Part shown: positions 17,829 through 27,902 of the stretch, piece after piece | Numbering within the stretch: the stretch's first letter is position 1 | How the letters are laid out: every line of letters begins with the position of its first letter | Assembly (NCBI GenBank): GCA_024398125.1 | Contig: JAKSJO010000008.1 | Location: 23,218-87,217, forward strand | DNA length: 64,000 bases | Source of the DNA: Bacteroidales bacterium | Lineage (GTDB): Bacteria > Bacteroidota > Bacteroidia > Bacteroidales > UBA932 | Direction: 5' to 3' | The notes under the pieces: model-generated | The model's database searches: none | What the model saw: the letters and a program-made list of their open reading frames with translations, nothing else | Told to the model about the DNA's origin: nothing | Program-made: the position numbers and the translations under genes

Positions 17829-20800
17829 ATGAAGAAATTACTAATCATGCTTACCAGCGTGTTGCTGGTTCTGGCATTCTCAGACAAAGCCTTCGCGCAG
17901 AGGGCCAAGACTGATGCAACCATTACCATTACCTTGACGGATTCAATGACTGACGAACCTGTTGGCTTTGCTACTGTTCAGCTCCTCGTCCCTGGCGAGG
18001 ACAAGGCGTACAAGTATGCTCTCAGTGACGGCGATGGTGTTGCAAAATTTGAAAAACTGAAGGCAGGTACCTACAATGTCAAAGCTGAGATGATGGGCTA
18101 CATGGCCTATACAAAGGAGATAACTCTCGAGGCTTCCCAGAATCTTGATCTCGGAAAGGTCAAGATGGAACCTGACCAGAGAGTCCTCGATGCAGCAAAG
18201 GTTTCAGCTGTCGGAAACACCGTCATTGTAAAGAAAGATACGATCGAGTATAACGCAACCGCATTCAAGACTACCGAGAATGATGTTCTTGAGGACCTCC
18301 TCAAAAAGCTTCCGGGAGTTGTTGTCGGCGATGACGGTTCAATCACCGTTAACGGCCAGACCATCACCCAGGTATATATCGACGGCAAGACCTTCTTCCT
18401 CAATGACCCTAACCTGGCTACCAAGAACATTCCTGCGAAGATTGTCGAGAAGGTTAAGGTTGTCCAGAAGAAGTCAGACCAGGCTGAATTCACCGGTATC
18501 GACGATGGCCAGGAGACAACAGTCCTCGACCTTACCGTACAGCAGGGCATGATGAACGGCCTTATCGGTAACGCACAGCTTGGAGGTGGACACGATCTCC
18601 CGGCAAAGGCTTCCGCATATGATGACTACCGTTTCCAGAGCAATGTATTCCTCGGAAACTTCAAGTCTGATACCCAGCTCAGCATCATCGCAAATGCAAA
18701 TAATGCGAACAACCAGCGCTTCGGCGGTGGCGGCGGCATGGGCGGCGGTATGATGGGCGGCATGGGCGGCTTCGGCGGCGGCATGGGCGGCGGTGGTGGA
18801 ATCACCACATCCGGCATGCTCGGTCTCAATGCTGGCGGCAACTTCTTCGATGACCGCATGGAGGTGTCAGGTAACGGACAGCTCAACGGTTCACGTACCG
18901 ATTCTCGTTCAGATGTCAACAAGCTGACCTCTCGCCAGGGTGATTACGATATCTTTGATGAAACCCACAGCATAGGCAACTCGAACAACTATGGCGAGAG
19001 CTTCGGAATGCGTCTCACCCATGAGTTCTCAAAGAACACTTCTATTGTGTTCCAGCCTCAGATCAGCTTCAACAACAGTCATAGCGACCGCATCCAGGAT
19101 CAGACTTCGTTCAATCAGCTCAAGTCAAACGGCGACAGAACCAAGTCCAGCGACAGCTTCAGCAACAATGTCAGCGATGGCCAGAGCACCACAATCGGCG
19201 GTTCTCTCATGCTTCGCCAGCGTCTCGGTCTTCCTGGTCGTACCTTGACTGCCACCATCCGTCCAAATTTCACCAATTCCGATACAGACGGATACACCCA
19301 GTCTATCATGAATACCTACATCGGCGACAAGTCGATCTCGGCAATCACCAACCAGCGTACCTTCCAGAACAGCAAGTCATATTCAATGAATGCCAATGCG
19401 ACTTACACTGAGCCACTCGGAAACCATTTCTACGCAGAGGCGAACTACGCATTCAACTGGAGCAAGACTGTATCGGAGAAGAAGGCGTGGGACAATCTCG
19501 ACAATACAGGATTCAGCAAGGACAATCTGTTCTATAATACCGCCGGAGAGGTGTTCAATGGTGTATATTCAAACAATATCATCAATGAAACCACTCGCCA
19601 GACCATGGGACTCAACATGCTCTACCAGAGCGATCAGCTTCGTGCCCAGGTCGGTGTGAGCCTCATCCCTACCAAGATGCGCAACGATACCGAGAGGGCA
19701 AATTACCAGCTTGACACCACCATCAACGTAGTGAACTGGTCTCCACAGGCTCAGGTACGTTGGGAGCCGAACGACAACAACAATGTCCGTCTCAACTATC
19801 GTGGTAACTCAAGCCAGCCTTCGATCAACCAGCTCATGCCGGTTCCTGACAACTCGAACCCTATGAGCCAGACCCTCGGTAACCCATCGCTTGCTCCTTA
19901 CTTCAGCCACAACTTCGGTGGTGAATACCGTTACAACAACAGAAGGACCTTTTCATCATTCAATGTCAGACTGAACGGAGGCTTCACTCAGGATCCTATC
20001 ACCAACGCGACCCTATACGGTGCAGGCAACACCAGATATTCAATCCCATTCAATGGAAAGAATACCTATAACTACAGCGGCAATACCATGGTGAACCTTC
20101 CTATCGCGAAGTCCAACTTCTCGATTTCGAACGACCTCGGTTTCAATTCATCAACCTCTTCATCATACGAAGGCAGCAAGGATCTTGATGTAACCAAGTA
20201 TTACAACAAGGGCGAATTCGACTACAACGGCTTCTTCCGTGACTATCCAGACTTCACCAGGTCAAAGGACTTTACCGTCAACGACATGGTTTCAAGAAGC
20301 TTCAACGAGAGATTCCGCTTGACATACCGTGCTGATGCAATCGAGGCACAGGTCGGCATTTCAACCAGGTACTCGAATACCACCAACTCTATCGATACCA
20401 AGACCAACATCTCGAACTGGAACAATACCGCTACCGGATCCCTCACCTGGAACTGGTCACTTACCGGAATGTCAGTGCAGTCTGATGTGAATTATCGCTG
20501 GTATGCAGGTTATACTACTCCACTTGATCCAGAGTGCATCTGGAATGCTGAGATCACCAAGCTTATCCTCAAGAACAGGGTAACAATGGCTCTCCGTGCA
20601 GTCGATATCCTCGGCCAGTCAAAGACCTTCACTGTTAGCGACAGCAGCAGTGCGCACACTGAGACCCTCAGCAATACCCTCGGACGTTACATCATCCTTT
20701 CATTCACCTGGCGTTTCGGCAGCTTCGGCCGTGGCGGTATGGGCGGCGGCATGATGGGCGGCGGCGCAAGAGGTGGCCGTGGCGGCATGGGCGGCGGTCG

Positions 20801-20849
20801 TGGAATGGGCGGTCCAGGCATGGGCGGCTTCGGCGGCGGCAGATTCTAA
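17829..20849 (+). CDS. Outer-membrane beta-barrel protein with carboxypeptidase-regulatory-like domain (TonB-receptor-like)
   Basis: The ATG at 17829 gives signal peptide MKKLLIMLTSVLLVLAFSDK, then AFAQ; an in-frame GTG at 17820 is less likely. The roughly 1006-aa protein has an N-terminal CarboxypepD_reg-like beta-sandwich (about residues 27-110) and a plug-like region (VLEDLLKKLPGVVVGDDGSI, VNGQ, VYIDGKTFF). A long barrel rich in Asn/Ser/aromatics ends in GGGRF. It resembles the OMP_b-brl_3 group of TonB-dependent-receptor relatives. Two Gly/Met-rich loops (GGMGGGMMGG-like) lie near residues 300-325 and at the C-terminus, resembling the linker of the Spy-like protein at 28982. The substrate is unknown. 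Confidence 0.85.
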   Translation: MKKLLIMLTSVLLVLAFSDKAFAQRAKTDATITITLTDSMTDEPVGFATVQLLVPGEDKAYKYALSDGDGVAKFEKLKAGTYNVKAEMMGYMAYTKEITLEASQNLDLGKVKMEPDQRVLDAAKVSAVGNTVIVKKDTIEYNATAFKTTENDVLEDLLKKLPGVVVGDDGSITVNGQTITQVYIDGKTFFLNDPNLATKNIPAKIVEKVKVVQKKSDQAEFTGIDDGQETTVLDLTVQQGMMNGLIGNAQLGGGHDLPAKASAYDDYRFQSNVFLGNFKSDTQLSIIANANNANNQRFGGGGGMGGGMMGGMGGFGGGMGGGGGITTSGMLGLNAGGNFFDDRMEVSGNGQLNGSRTDSRSDVNKLTSRQGDYDIFDETHSIGNSNNYGESFGMRLTHEFSKNTSIVFQPQISFNNSHSDRIQDQTSFNQLKSNGDRTKSSDSFSNNVSDGQSTTIGGSLMLRQRLGLPGRTLTATIRPNFTNSDTDGYTQSIMNTYIGDKSISAITNQRTFQNSKSYSMNANATYTEPLGNHFYAEANYAFNWSKTVSEKKAWDNLDNTGFSKDNLFYNTAGEVFNGVYSNNIINETTRQTMGLNMLYQSDQLRAQVGVSLIPTKMRNDTERANYQLDTTINVVNWSPQAQVRWEPNDNNNVRLNYRGNSSQPSINQLMPVPDNSNPMSQTLGNPSLAPYFSHNFGGEYRYNNRRTFSSFNVRLNGGFTQDPITNATLYGAGNTRYSIPFNGKNTYNYSGNTMVNLPIAKSNFSISNDLGFNSSTSSSYEGSKDLDVTKYYNKGEFDYNGFFRDYPDFTRSKDFTVNDMVSRSFNERFRLTYRADAIEAQVGISTRYSNTTNSIDTKTNISNWNNTATGSLTWNWSLTGMSVQSDVNYRWYAGYTTPLDPECIWNAEITKLILKNRVTMALRAVDILGQSKTFTVSDSSSAHTETLSNTLGRYIILSFTWRFGSFGRGGMGGGMMGGGARGGRGGMGGGRGMGGPGMGGFGGGRF

Positions 20850-20854
20850 TAACA

Positions 20855-20894
20855 AGGGGGAGACGGCTCCATAAAATGGGGAGAAACTCCCCCT
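20855..20894 (+). repeat. G5/C5 hairpin after the OMP gene
   Basis: AGGGGGAG (20855-20862) and CTCCCCCT (20887-20894) form an 8-bp inverted repeat with a 24-nt loop. The same arms form a tight hairpin at 21168-21186, so it may be a fragment of the same repeat family. Confidence 0.45.
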
Positions 20895-20912
20895 GATCCT
20901 CATAAAATTAAT

Positions 20913-20953
20913 AAGAACGACTCAGGCAAAACACCTTGGGTCGTTCTTTTTAT
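20913..20953 (+). terminator. Intrinsic terminator of the OMP gene
   Basis: AAGAACGAC (20913-20921) pairs with GTCGTTCTT (20940-20948), with further inner pairing around a CAAAACA loop, followed by TTTATTT. Confidence 0.85.
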
Positions 20954-20962
20954 TTATCTAAA

Positions 20963-21186
20963 TCTCGCGAAGCGAATTTGCATCAGCAAATCGGCCGTGC
21001 CGTGTATTTGTGAGTTTACGAACAAATACGGAAAGGTGGAAAGGCCGTGGGGGTTACAGGGTAGTCGCTTTTTCTCGCGAAGCGAATTTGCATCAGCAAA
21101 TCGGCCGTGCCGTGTATTTGTGAGTTTACGAACAAATACGGAAAGGTGGAAAGGCCGTAGGGGTTACAGGGGGAGTGTCTCCCCCT
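20963..21186 (-). repeat. Structured repeat copies B1 and B2 (tandem, 110-nt period)
   Basis: Two direct copies of a roughly 99-nt unit start at 20963 and 21073; over the unit they differ at a single position (G at 21049 versus A at 21159). Read on the minus strand, each has TATTTGT/ACAAATA and ATTTGC-TGAT-GCAAAT hairpins in the order of copy A. B2 also includes the G5/C5 hairpin (21168-21186), which lies inside the phoH coding 3' end. No gene lies in 20850-21163. Confidence 0.8.
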
Positions 21187-22120
21187 TATTATTGTCAAAA
21201 GCCTTTACGATCTTTGATACCAGAGGGTGGCGGACGATGTCTTCATTGCTGAACTCGATGACGCTTACCCCCTTGATGTCCTTGACCAGAGAGATGCCCC
21301 GAAGCAGTCCTGAGTCATTGCGGTTGGGAAGGTCGACCTGGCTGGCATCACCGGTCACTATGAACTTGGCGTTGCAGCCCATGCGGGTCAGGAACATCTT
21401 CAGCTGACCGAGATTGGTGTTCTGGGCCTCGTCGAGTATGACGCAGGCACGGTCGAGAGTGCGTCCACGCATGTACGCGAGAGGGGCGATCTGGATGGTG
21501 CCTTCCTGGATGAACTCCTGGAGCCTGCGCGAAGGAATCATGTCGCCTAGGGCGTCATATAGTGGCTGGAGATATGGGTCGAGCTTGTCCTTGAGGTCTC
21601 CCGGAAGGAATCCGAGACGTTCGCCGGCCTCTACGGCAGGACGGGTGAGGATGATTCTCTTTATCTCCCTGTTCTTGAGAGCGCGGACGGCGAGGGCTAT
21701 CGCGATATAGGTCTTTCCTGTTCCGGCAGGGCCGAGAGCGAAAACCAGGTCGTTGTCGAAATAAGCCTTGACCATGTCCTGCTGTGTACGGTTTCTGGCC
21801 TTGATAGGCTTGCCCTCTGTGTTGTAGACAATGGTGGCATCGCCGTCCAGCTTGAACTTGTCCGCAGAGGTCTCGCCATCGAAGATGTCCTCGACATCAT
21901 ACAGCGTAAGCTTGGTCTTGTGCTGACGTCTCTCGACGAGCTGAGCGAACTTGGTCTCGAAGTCCTCGATCTGCTCGGGCTTGCCGTCCAGAATGATGTC
22001 GGTTCCGCGCGCCACGACCTTCATGTCGGGATAGTAGCGGCAGAATTCCTCAAGTATCTTGTTGCCTGCTCCGTAAATCTCAACGGGGTCGATGGCTTCC
22101 AGTCGGATAGTTTTCTTCAT
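21164..22120 (-). CDS. PhoH-like ATPase
   Basis: The ATG at 22120 gives MKKTIRLEAIDPVEIYGAGN; the frame continues upstream only over the promoter and the divergent gene. The 318-aa protein has a KH-like N-domain and the PhoH P-loop ATPase core: Walker A GPAGTGKT, Walker B VILDEAQN, and VTGDASQVDLPN. Relatives (PhoH/YbeZ) are NTPases linked to RNA metabolism; PhoH2 proteins have helicase/RNase activity. A TATCTTTG box lies 5 nt before the ATG, predicting a leaderless or nearly leaderless mRNA. The last codons (GETLPL, stop) lie inside repeat copy B2. Confidence 0.92.
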   Translation of the reverse strand: MKKTIRLEAIDPVEIYGAGNKILEEFCRYYPDMKVVARGTDIILDGKPEQIEDFETKFAQLVERRQHKTKLTLYDVEDIFDGETSADKFKLDGDATIVYNTEGKPIKARNRTQQDMVKAYFDNDLVFALGPAGTGKTYIAIALAVRALKNREIKRIILTRPAVEAGERLGFLPGDLKDKLDPYLQPLYDALGDMIPSRRLQEFIQEGTIQIAPLAYMRGRTLDRACVILDEAQNTNLGQLKMFLTRMGCNAKFIVTGDASQVDLPNRNDSGLLRGISLVKDIKGVSVIEFSNEDIVRHPLVSKIVKAFDNNKGETLPL

Positions 22121-22124
22121 GACA

Positions 22125-22163
22125 CAAAGATAAGAGATATTCAAGGAATTATCATTAAATTTG
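22125..22163. promoter_or_regulatory. Divergent -7 boxes between phoH-like and SPOR genes
   Basis: Minus strand: TATCTTTG (22132-22125), ending 4 nt before the phoH-like ATG. Plus strand: TAAATTTG (22156-22163), about 21 nt before the SPOR lipoprotein ATG. Neither has a good -33 box. Confidence 0.55.
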
Positions 22164-22184
22164 CAGATTGTGAATAAGACCGAG

Positions 22185-22718
22185 ATGAAGTTTCGCATAT
22201 CGACAATCAGCGCACTTCTGCTGCTCATGTTCAGCCTTACCGGCTGTGATTTCTTCCGTACTCTCGCAGGACGTCCCACCTCTGCGGACATAGCTGCGCG
22301 TGCCGAGAGAATCGCGCAGTATGAAGATAAGCTCATGAAGGAACAGGCGGTCCAGGATTCGCTGGCGGCTGTCCGGAAGGCTCAGGAGGCAAGGACAGCG
22401 GCAGCTGAGGCAATCGCGAACCTCGGCTATATTGTCCAGCCTTCAAATCAGGTAAAGTCACTCAATGGCATAAGACTTGAGCATGACTACAGTCTGATGA
22501 TAGGAACATACCACAATGTCGACAATGCAGTAAAGCTTGCCGAAAGCATCAGGGAACAAGGCTTTCCGACTGATGTCATCAGATTCTTCTCCGGAGCCGT
22601 CGCCATCGCCACATGCGCAACCGACGATCCTGTGGAGTTTATCCAATTCATGGAAAAGGTCAAGGGACAGAGCTTCTGCCGTCCCGATGCATGGATTCTC
22701 AAGAAGGTAGCTGAATGA
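22185..22718 (+). CDS. SPOR-domain lipoprotein
   Basis: The ATG at 22185 gives a lipoprotein signal (MKFRISTISALLLLMFSLTGC, Cys21); a TTG-initiated longer frame would include promoter sequence. The 177-aa product has a charged helical stretch (about residues 35-75). A SPOR-like domain follows (DYSLMIGTYHNVDNAVKLAE ... IREQGFPTDVIRF ... AVAIATC). SPOR domains bind denuded glycan strands of septal peptidoglycan, so a role in cell-wall remodelling is plausible. It overlaps the next gene by 4 nt (ATGA). Confidence 0.85.
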   Translation: MKFRISTISALLLLMFSLTGCDFFRTLAGRPTSADIAARAERIAQYEDKLMKEQAVQDSLAAVRKAQEARTAAAEAIANLGYIVQPSNQVKSLNGIRLEHDYSLMIGTYHNVDNAVKLAESIREQGFPTDVIRFFSGAVAIATCATDDPVEFIQFMEKVKGQSFCRPDAWILKKVAE

Positions 22719-24046
22719 TGAAGAGGTTCCTGACAGCATTCATCCTCATCTTCGCCTGGATTTCCGCTTCGGCACAGTTCAGGACTCCGGCTTATTCTGA
22801 GCTCCAGGACGGAGAGACCATTTCGTCACTCCGCAATCATATTGGTTATATCGCATCCATGGCTCTCGAAGGCAGGGTTGCCGGCTCGGAAGGAGAAAAA
22901 GATGCCGCCGCGTATGTCGGCGAGACCCTCACCAGCTATGGAATCGACCTTCTCAGTCCTGTGGATGGAGACATCTTCGGCATGAAAAGACCGGCAGGGG
23001 ATACCCTTGTCTCACGTAATGTAATCGGATATATCCAGGGCTACGATCCGGCTCTCCGCGATAGATACATAGTCATCGGAGCCCGTCTCGACAACATAGG
23101 AACACGCGACGTCACCATCAATGGCGAGGTCAGGACACGAGTGTACAATGGAGCGAATGGAAATGCCTCGGGACTTGCGATGATGCTCGAACTTGCAAAA
23201 CGTCTCCAGCTCAACTCCACCATGCTGAAGCGTTCCGTACTATTCGTGGCTTTCGGCTCATCTCTCGAGTCGTTTGCAGGCTCATGGTACTTTCTGAACC
23301 GCTCATTCAAGGACACGGACAAAATTGACGCGATGATCAACCTCGACATCCTCGGAACTGGAAACTCCGGCTTCTATGCCTACACCTCCGCGAACGAGGA
23401 TATGTCCGTAATCGTGCGCAAGCTTAAGGGAACTCTCCAGCCGATCCATCCTGAGCTGACCCTTTCGGAACCATTTCCTTCTGACCACAGGGCATTCTAC
23501 GACAAGGAAATCCCGTCAATACTCTTCTCCACAGGCTCTTACCCTGAGTACGGCAGCGACCGTGATGTCGAAAGCATCATCGAGTACGATATGATGGAGA
23601 GGGAACTCGAATATATCTACAACTACTCGGTAGAACTGGTAAACGGCCAGCGTCCCGTCTTCAATCCCAACAAGGAACAGAGAAACCGCATGGGCAGCCA
23701 GGGATCCGGGGTCGTGCCATACTATGACTGTGACTATCGTCCGACTTTCCTTGGCAGCAACAATCCCGAGACCTTCCTCAAGAAGTGGGTTTACGCCTAT
23801 CTCAGGTATCCTGATGCTGCCGTGGCTCAAGGTATCCAGGGCCGCGTTCTCGTTGACTTCGTCATCGATGAGAAAGGCAAGGTGACCAATGTCCAGGTGC
23901 TTCGCGGTGTGCATGAACTGCTTGATGCCGAAGCCGTGAGAGTGATCAGTGCATCGCCGGACTGGAAACCGGGCCGACTGGGAGGAAAGAAGGTAAAGTC
24001 CGAGATCTCGGTATGGGTGGACTTCAGACTGAAAAAGAAAAAATAA
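22715..24046 (+). CDS. M28-like (probably inactive) peptidase fused to a TonB C-terminal domain
   Basis: The 443-aa protein has a signal peptide (residues 1-20), an M28 aminopeptidase-like domain (about 35-330) and a TonB/TolA C-terminal-like domain (about 350-440; [20 protein letters not shown], then DEKGKV). The M28 catalytic set is degraded. The HxD histidine is Arg124 (GARLD), the bridging Asp of the usual DNASG motif is Gly149 (GANGNASG), and the EE pair is Ser183-Leu184. Only Asp211 (NLDILG) and His258 (SDHRAF) remain. It is therefore more likely a binding or scaffold protein than a peptidase. It overlaps the SPOR gene and lies 7 nt before leuS. Confidence 0.85.
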   Translation: MMKRFLTAFILIFAWISASAQFRTPAYSELQDGETISSLRNHIGYIASMALEGRVAGSEGEKDAAAYVGETLTSYGIDLLSPVDGDIFGMKRPAGDTLVSRNVIGYIQGYDPALRDRYIVIGARLDNIGTRDVTINGEVRTRVYNGANGNASGLAMMLELAKRLQLNSTMLKRSVLFVAFGSSLESFAGSWYFLNRSFKDTDKIDAMINLDILGTGNSGFYAYTSANEDMSVIVRKLKGTLQPIHPELTLSEPFPSDHRAFYDKEIPSILFSTGSYPEYGSDRDVESIIEYDMMERELEYIYNYSVELVNGQRPVFNPNKEQRNRMGSQGSGVVPYYDCDYRPTFLGSNNPETFLKKWVYAYLRYPDAAVAQGIQGRVLVDFVIDEKGKVTNVQVLRGVHELLDAEAVRVISASPDWKPGRLGGKKVKSEISVWVDFRLKKKK

Positions 24047-24053
24047 ACCATAT

Positions 24054-26822
24054 ATGGAATACGATTTCAAATCAATTGAGACCAAATGGCAGGCCTGGTG
24101 GGCTGCCAACAAGACATTCAAGTCGGCGGAGGATAACTCCAAGCCTAAGTATTATGTGCTCGACATGTTTCCTTATCCATCGGGAGCGGGCCTTCATGTC
24201 GGACACCCACTCGGATACATCGCCAGTGATATCTTCTCACGCTACAAGCGTCTGAAGGGATTCAACGTGCTTCACCCAATGGGATATGATGCATTCGGCC
24301 TTCCTGCAGAGCAGTATGCTATCCAGACCGGTCAGCATCCGGAGGTCACCACCACCAATAACGTCAATCGCTACCGCCAGCAGCTCGACCGCATCGGTTT
24401 CTCATACGACTGGGACCGCGAGCTCCGCACCTGCGATCCTGAGTACTACAAGTGGACTCAGTGGGCATTCCTCAAGATGTTCGACAGCTGGTATTGCAAT
24501 GACTGCAACCAGGCACGCCCTATCTCCGAGCTCGTGGCACGCCTCGAGACCAAGGGAACAGAAGGACTCAACGCTGCGTGCACCCGCGAGATCGAGCTCA
24601 CTGCCGATCAGTGGAACGCAATGAGCGAGAAGGAGAAGTCATCCACCCTCATGAATTGGAGAATCGCATATCAGGGAGAAACTTCCGTCAACTGGTGTGA
24701 AGGTCTTGGAACCGTACTTGCGAACGACGAGGTCAAGGATGGCCTTTCAGTACGTGGCGGCTTCCCTGTAGAGCAGAAGAAGATGACTCAGTGGCAGCTC
24801 CGCGTATCTGCATACGCAGGACGCCTCCTCGACTCTCTCGAGAACCTTCAGTGGACTGATTCCCTCAAGGAGATGCAGCGTAACTGGATCGGCAAGTCAT
24901 CAGGAACCGAAGTCGTATTCAATACTGTTAACGGCGACAAGGAGTATCCGATCACAATCTTCACCACACGTGTGGACACCATCTTCGGCGTAACCTTCAT
25001 GGTTCTCGCTCCTGAAAGCGAGCTTGTCGACATCCTCACCTCCGAGGATCAGAAAGAAGCCGTTGCTGCATACGTAAGCGAGGTACGCAAGAAGACCGAG
25101 CGCGAGAGAATCGCCGAGACCAAGAGCGTCACCGGCGTATTCTCAGGCTCATACGGAATCAACCCGCTCACAGGCGAGAAGGTTCCGATCTGGATTTCGG
25201 AGTATGTCCTCGCAGGCTATGGTACCGGAGCCATCATGGCCGTACCTGCACATGACAGCCGCGATTATGCATTCGCAAAGAAGTTCAACCTTCCTATCGT
25301 CCCTATCATCGAGGGCTGCGACGTGAGTGAGGAGAGTTACGATGCAAAGGAGGGTAAGATGTGCAACTCAGGCTTCCTCAACGGCATGGACGTAAAGGAG
25401 GCTATCGAGGCTGCCAAGGACTATGCAGAGGCCAACGGTCTTGGCCGCCGCAAGACCAACTACCGTCTCCGCGATGCCATCTTCTCACGCCAGAGATACT
25501 GGGGTGAGCCATTCCCTATCTACTACAAGGACGGCATCCCAACTCCTGTTCCGATGGAGGACCTTCCACTCGTACTCCCTGAGATCGAGTCGTTCAAGCC
25601 ATCTCCTGACGGACAGCCACCTCTTGCGCGTGCAAAGGACTGGACCTACAAGGGATATCCACTCGAGACCAGCACAATGCCTGGTTTCGCAGGCTCGAGC
25701 GCATACTATCTCCGTTACATGGATCCTCACAACAATGAGGCTCTCGTGGACAAGAAGGTCGATGAGTACTGGAAGAATGTGGACCTTTATATCGGAGGTA
25801 CAGAGCATGCCACCGGTCACCTTATCTATTCTCGTTTCTGGAACAAGTTCCTCTATGACCTCGGATATGTATGCGAGCAGGAGCCATTCCAGAAGCTCAT
25901 CAACCAGGGTATGATCCAGGGCCGCTCCAACTTCGTATATCGCGTGGTCGGCACCAACACCTTCGTATCTCTCGGCCTCAAGGATCAGTACGAGACCACA
26001 GAGATCCATGTCGACGTGAATATCGTCCGCAACGACAAGCTCGACCTCGAGGCATTCAAGGCATGGCGTCCTGAGTTCAACGACGCCGAGTTCATCCTTG
26101 AGAACGGCGAGTATGTATGCGGCTGGGCTATCGAGAAGATGAGCAAGTCGATGTACAACGTTGTCAACCCAGACCTTATCTGTGATACCTACGGCGCTGA
26201 TACACTCCGTCTCTACGAAATGTTCCTCGGACCGGTTGAGCAGTCAAAGCCATGGGATACCAAGGGTATCGACGGTGTGAACCGTTTCCTCAAGAAGTTC
26301 TGGAGACTGTTCCATGACCGCGACAACTGGATCGTCACTGACGAGAAGGCTACAGCGGAGGAGCTCAAGGCACTCCACAAGCTTATCGGCAAGGAAGAGT
26401 CTGACATCCTGTCATTCTCATACAATACCACGATCAGTGCATTCATGATCGCACTCAACGAGCTTACTGCACTCGATTGCCATAAGAGGGAGATTCTCGA
26501 ACCGCTCGTAATCCTTCTCTCTCCATTTGCACCTCATATCTGTGAGGAACTTTGGGAACAGCTTGGACATGAGGCCGGCACTATCAGTTATGCTTCTTTC
26601 CCTGAGTACAAGGAAGAGCTTACCGTCGAGAACAATTGTACCTATGCTGTCTCATTCAATGGAAAGACCCGCTTTACCGTTGAACTTCCTAAGGCAATGT
26701 CAAAGGAAGAAGTCGAGGCAAAGGTCCGTGAGATGGACCAGACTGCAAAGTATGTGGCAGACAAGACCATCGTCAAGATGATCGTCGTTCCAGGAAAGAT
26801 TGTAAATATCGTCATTAAATAA
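24054..26822 (+). CDS. leuS: Leucyl-tRNA synthetase
   Basis: The 922-aa class I synthetase has the HIGH-type motif in [14 protein letters not shown] (about residue 45) and the KMSKS loop [10 protein letters not shown] (about 695). It also has the CP1 editing domain with [12 protein letters not shown] and VPAHDSRDY. The anticodon-binding and C-terminal domains end in [16 protein letters not shown]. It charges tRNA-Leu. It follows the M28-like gene by 7 nt and overlaps yitT by one base. Confidence 0.97.
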   Translation: MEYDFKSIETKWQAWWAANKTFKSAEDNSKPKYYVLDMFPYPSGAGLHVGHPLGYIASDIFSRYKRLKGFNVLHPMGYDAFGLPAEQYAIQTGQHPEVTTTNNVNRYRQQLDRIGFSYDWDRELRTCDPEYYKWTQWAFLKMFDSWYCNDCNQARPISELVARLETKGTEGLNAACTREIELTADQWNAMSEKEKSSTLMNWRIAYQGETSVNWCEGLGTVLANDEVKDGLSVRGGFPVEQKKMTQWQLRVSAYAGRLLDSLENLQWTDSLKEMQRNWIGKSSGTEVVFNTVNGDKEYPITIFTTRVDTIFGVTFMVLAPESELVDILTSEDQKEAVAAYVSEVRKKTERERIAETKSVTGVFSGSYGINPLTGEKVPIWISEYVLAGYGTGAIMAVPAHDSRDYAFAKKFNLPIVPIIEGCDVSEESYDAKEGKMCNSGFLNGMDVKEAIEAAKDYAEANGLGRRKTNYRLRDAIFSRQRYWGEPFPIYYKDGIPTPVPMEDLPLVLPEIESFKPSPDGQPPLARAKDWTYKGYPLETSTMPGFAGSSAYYLRYMDPHNNEALVDKKVDEYWKNVDLYIGGTEHATGHLIYSRFWNKFLYDLGYVCEQEPFQKLINQGMIQGRSNFVYRVVGTNTFVSLGLKDQYETTEIHVDVNIVRNDKLDLEAFKAWRPEFNDAEFILENGEYVCGWAIEKMSKSMYNVVNPDLICDTYGADTLRLYEMFLGPVEQSKPWDTKGIDGVNRFLKKFWRLFHDRDNWIVTDEKATAEELKALHKLIGKEESDILSFSYNTTISAFMIALNELTALDCHKREILEPLVILLSPFAPHICEELWEQLGHEAGTISYASFPEYKEELTVENNCTYAVSFNGKTRFTVELPKAMSKEEVEAKVREMDQTAKYVADKTIVKMIVVPGKIVNIVIK

Positions 26823-27772
26823 TGGCACAGAAGCGTAGCTTCAACATACTGACCGTGATGAAGGAATATTCCCTCATCACGGTCGGTTGCATGATGTATG
26901 TGGTTGGATGGCTGATTTTCCTTGTTCCATGCAACCTTATCGGCGGTGGAGTGACAGGTATGTCATCCATCATCCAGTATGCGACCAACGGAGCGATCCC
27001 TATGGGTTACTCCTATTTTGTGATCAACGTTTTCCTTCTTTTGCTGTCAATGGTGGTATTGGGCAAGGGCTTCGGCTTCAAGACCATATATGCCATCATC
27101 CTGTCATCAGTCATGCTGAATGTCGGGCAGGGGCTGATACCGGAGTCCATCATCGAGTCGCTGGCATTTGAGAACGGCCATCTGATCTGTGTAATAATGG
27201 GAGGCATCATGTCTGGTATCGGAGTCGGAATCTCGATGGACCAGGGAGGCAGTACGGGAGGAACCGACATCATTGCGCTGATAATAAACAAGTACAGGAA
27301 CATGCCTCCGGGCAAGGTAATCCTCATGCTTGATGTCGTCATCGTGTCATCGTCGCTTCTCTTCCCATCCTATACCGCCGGCGGGGAACTGGTTCCTCTG
27401 ATGACCAAGATCACGAACGTGATGTACGGTATGGTGCTTACGTTTGTCCTGGGAAACGTGGTCGATCTGTATATCTCCGGATCCCGCCAGTCAACCCAGG
27501 TTTTCATCATCTCCAAGAAATACGAGGAGATCGCCGACTGCATAGTCAATGTTCTTGACAGGGGAGTGACCGCGCTTGACGGACAGGGATGGTATACGAA
27601 GGCTGACTCAAAGATCCTTCTTGTCATTGTCCGCAGATCCGACCTGAAGATGATTCTCCGTGCGGTTAAGTCCATAGATCCGGATGCATTTCTTTCGGTC
27701 TCTTCGGCTTCAGCCGTATACGGACTGGGATTCGACACGATCAAAGGCTCAAAACCTAAGGGAAAGCGATAA
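26822..27772 (+). CDS. YitT family membrane protein
   Basis: The 316-aa protein has about five transmembrane helices in residues 15-210 with the family signature NLIGGGVTGMS and GGSTGGTDIIALI. A cytosolic DUF2179 domain follows (about 220-305; VFIISKKYEEIADCI, ILLVIVRR). YitT proteins are widespread inner-membrane proteins of unknown transport or regulatory function. It is translationally coupled to leuS (TAATG) and followed by a terminator. Confidence 0.9.
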   Translation: MAQKRSFNILTVMKEYSLITVGCMMYVVGWLIFLVPCNLIGGGVTGMSSIIQYATNGAIPMGYSYFVINVFLLLLSMVVLGKGFGFKTIYAIILSSVMLNVGQGLIPESIIESLAFENGHLICVIMGGIMSGIGVGISMDQGGSTGGTDIIALIINKYRNMPPGKVILMLDVVIVSSSLLFPSYTAGGELVPLMTKITNVMYGMVLTFVLGNVVDLYISGSRQSTQVFIISKKYEEIADCIVNVLDRGVTALDGQGWYTKADSKILLVIVRRSDLKMILRAVKSIDPDAFLSVSSASAVYGLGFDTIKGSKPKGKR

Positions 27773-27804
27773 AAAGGTAAAAAACCTATAAATCTTTTTT
27801 TAAA

Positions 27805-27837
27805 CCCCCTCTCAGACCCATCTGGGAGGGGATTTTA
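27805..27837 (+). terminator. Intrinsic terminator after yitT
   Basis: CCCCTCTCAGA (27806-27816) pairs with TCTGGGAGGGG (27821-27831) around a CCCA loop with one weak pair, followed by ATTTTATAT. Confidence 0.7.
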
Positions 27838-27902
27838 TATACATATTCGCATGGCTGCGATTTCGCAGAAATAAAAAACCGTACTAAAGATTTTATAAAC
27901 CT

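Noticed and set aside
20963-21171. CRISPR array
   Set aside because: Only two long units with an 11-nt joint, no spacer pattern and no cas genes.
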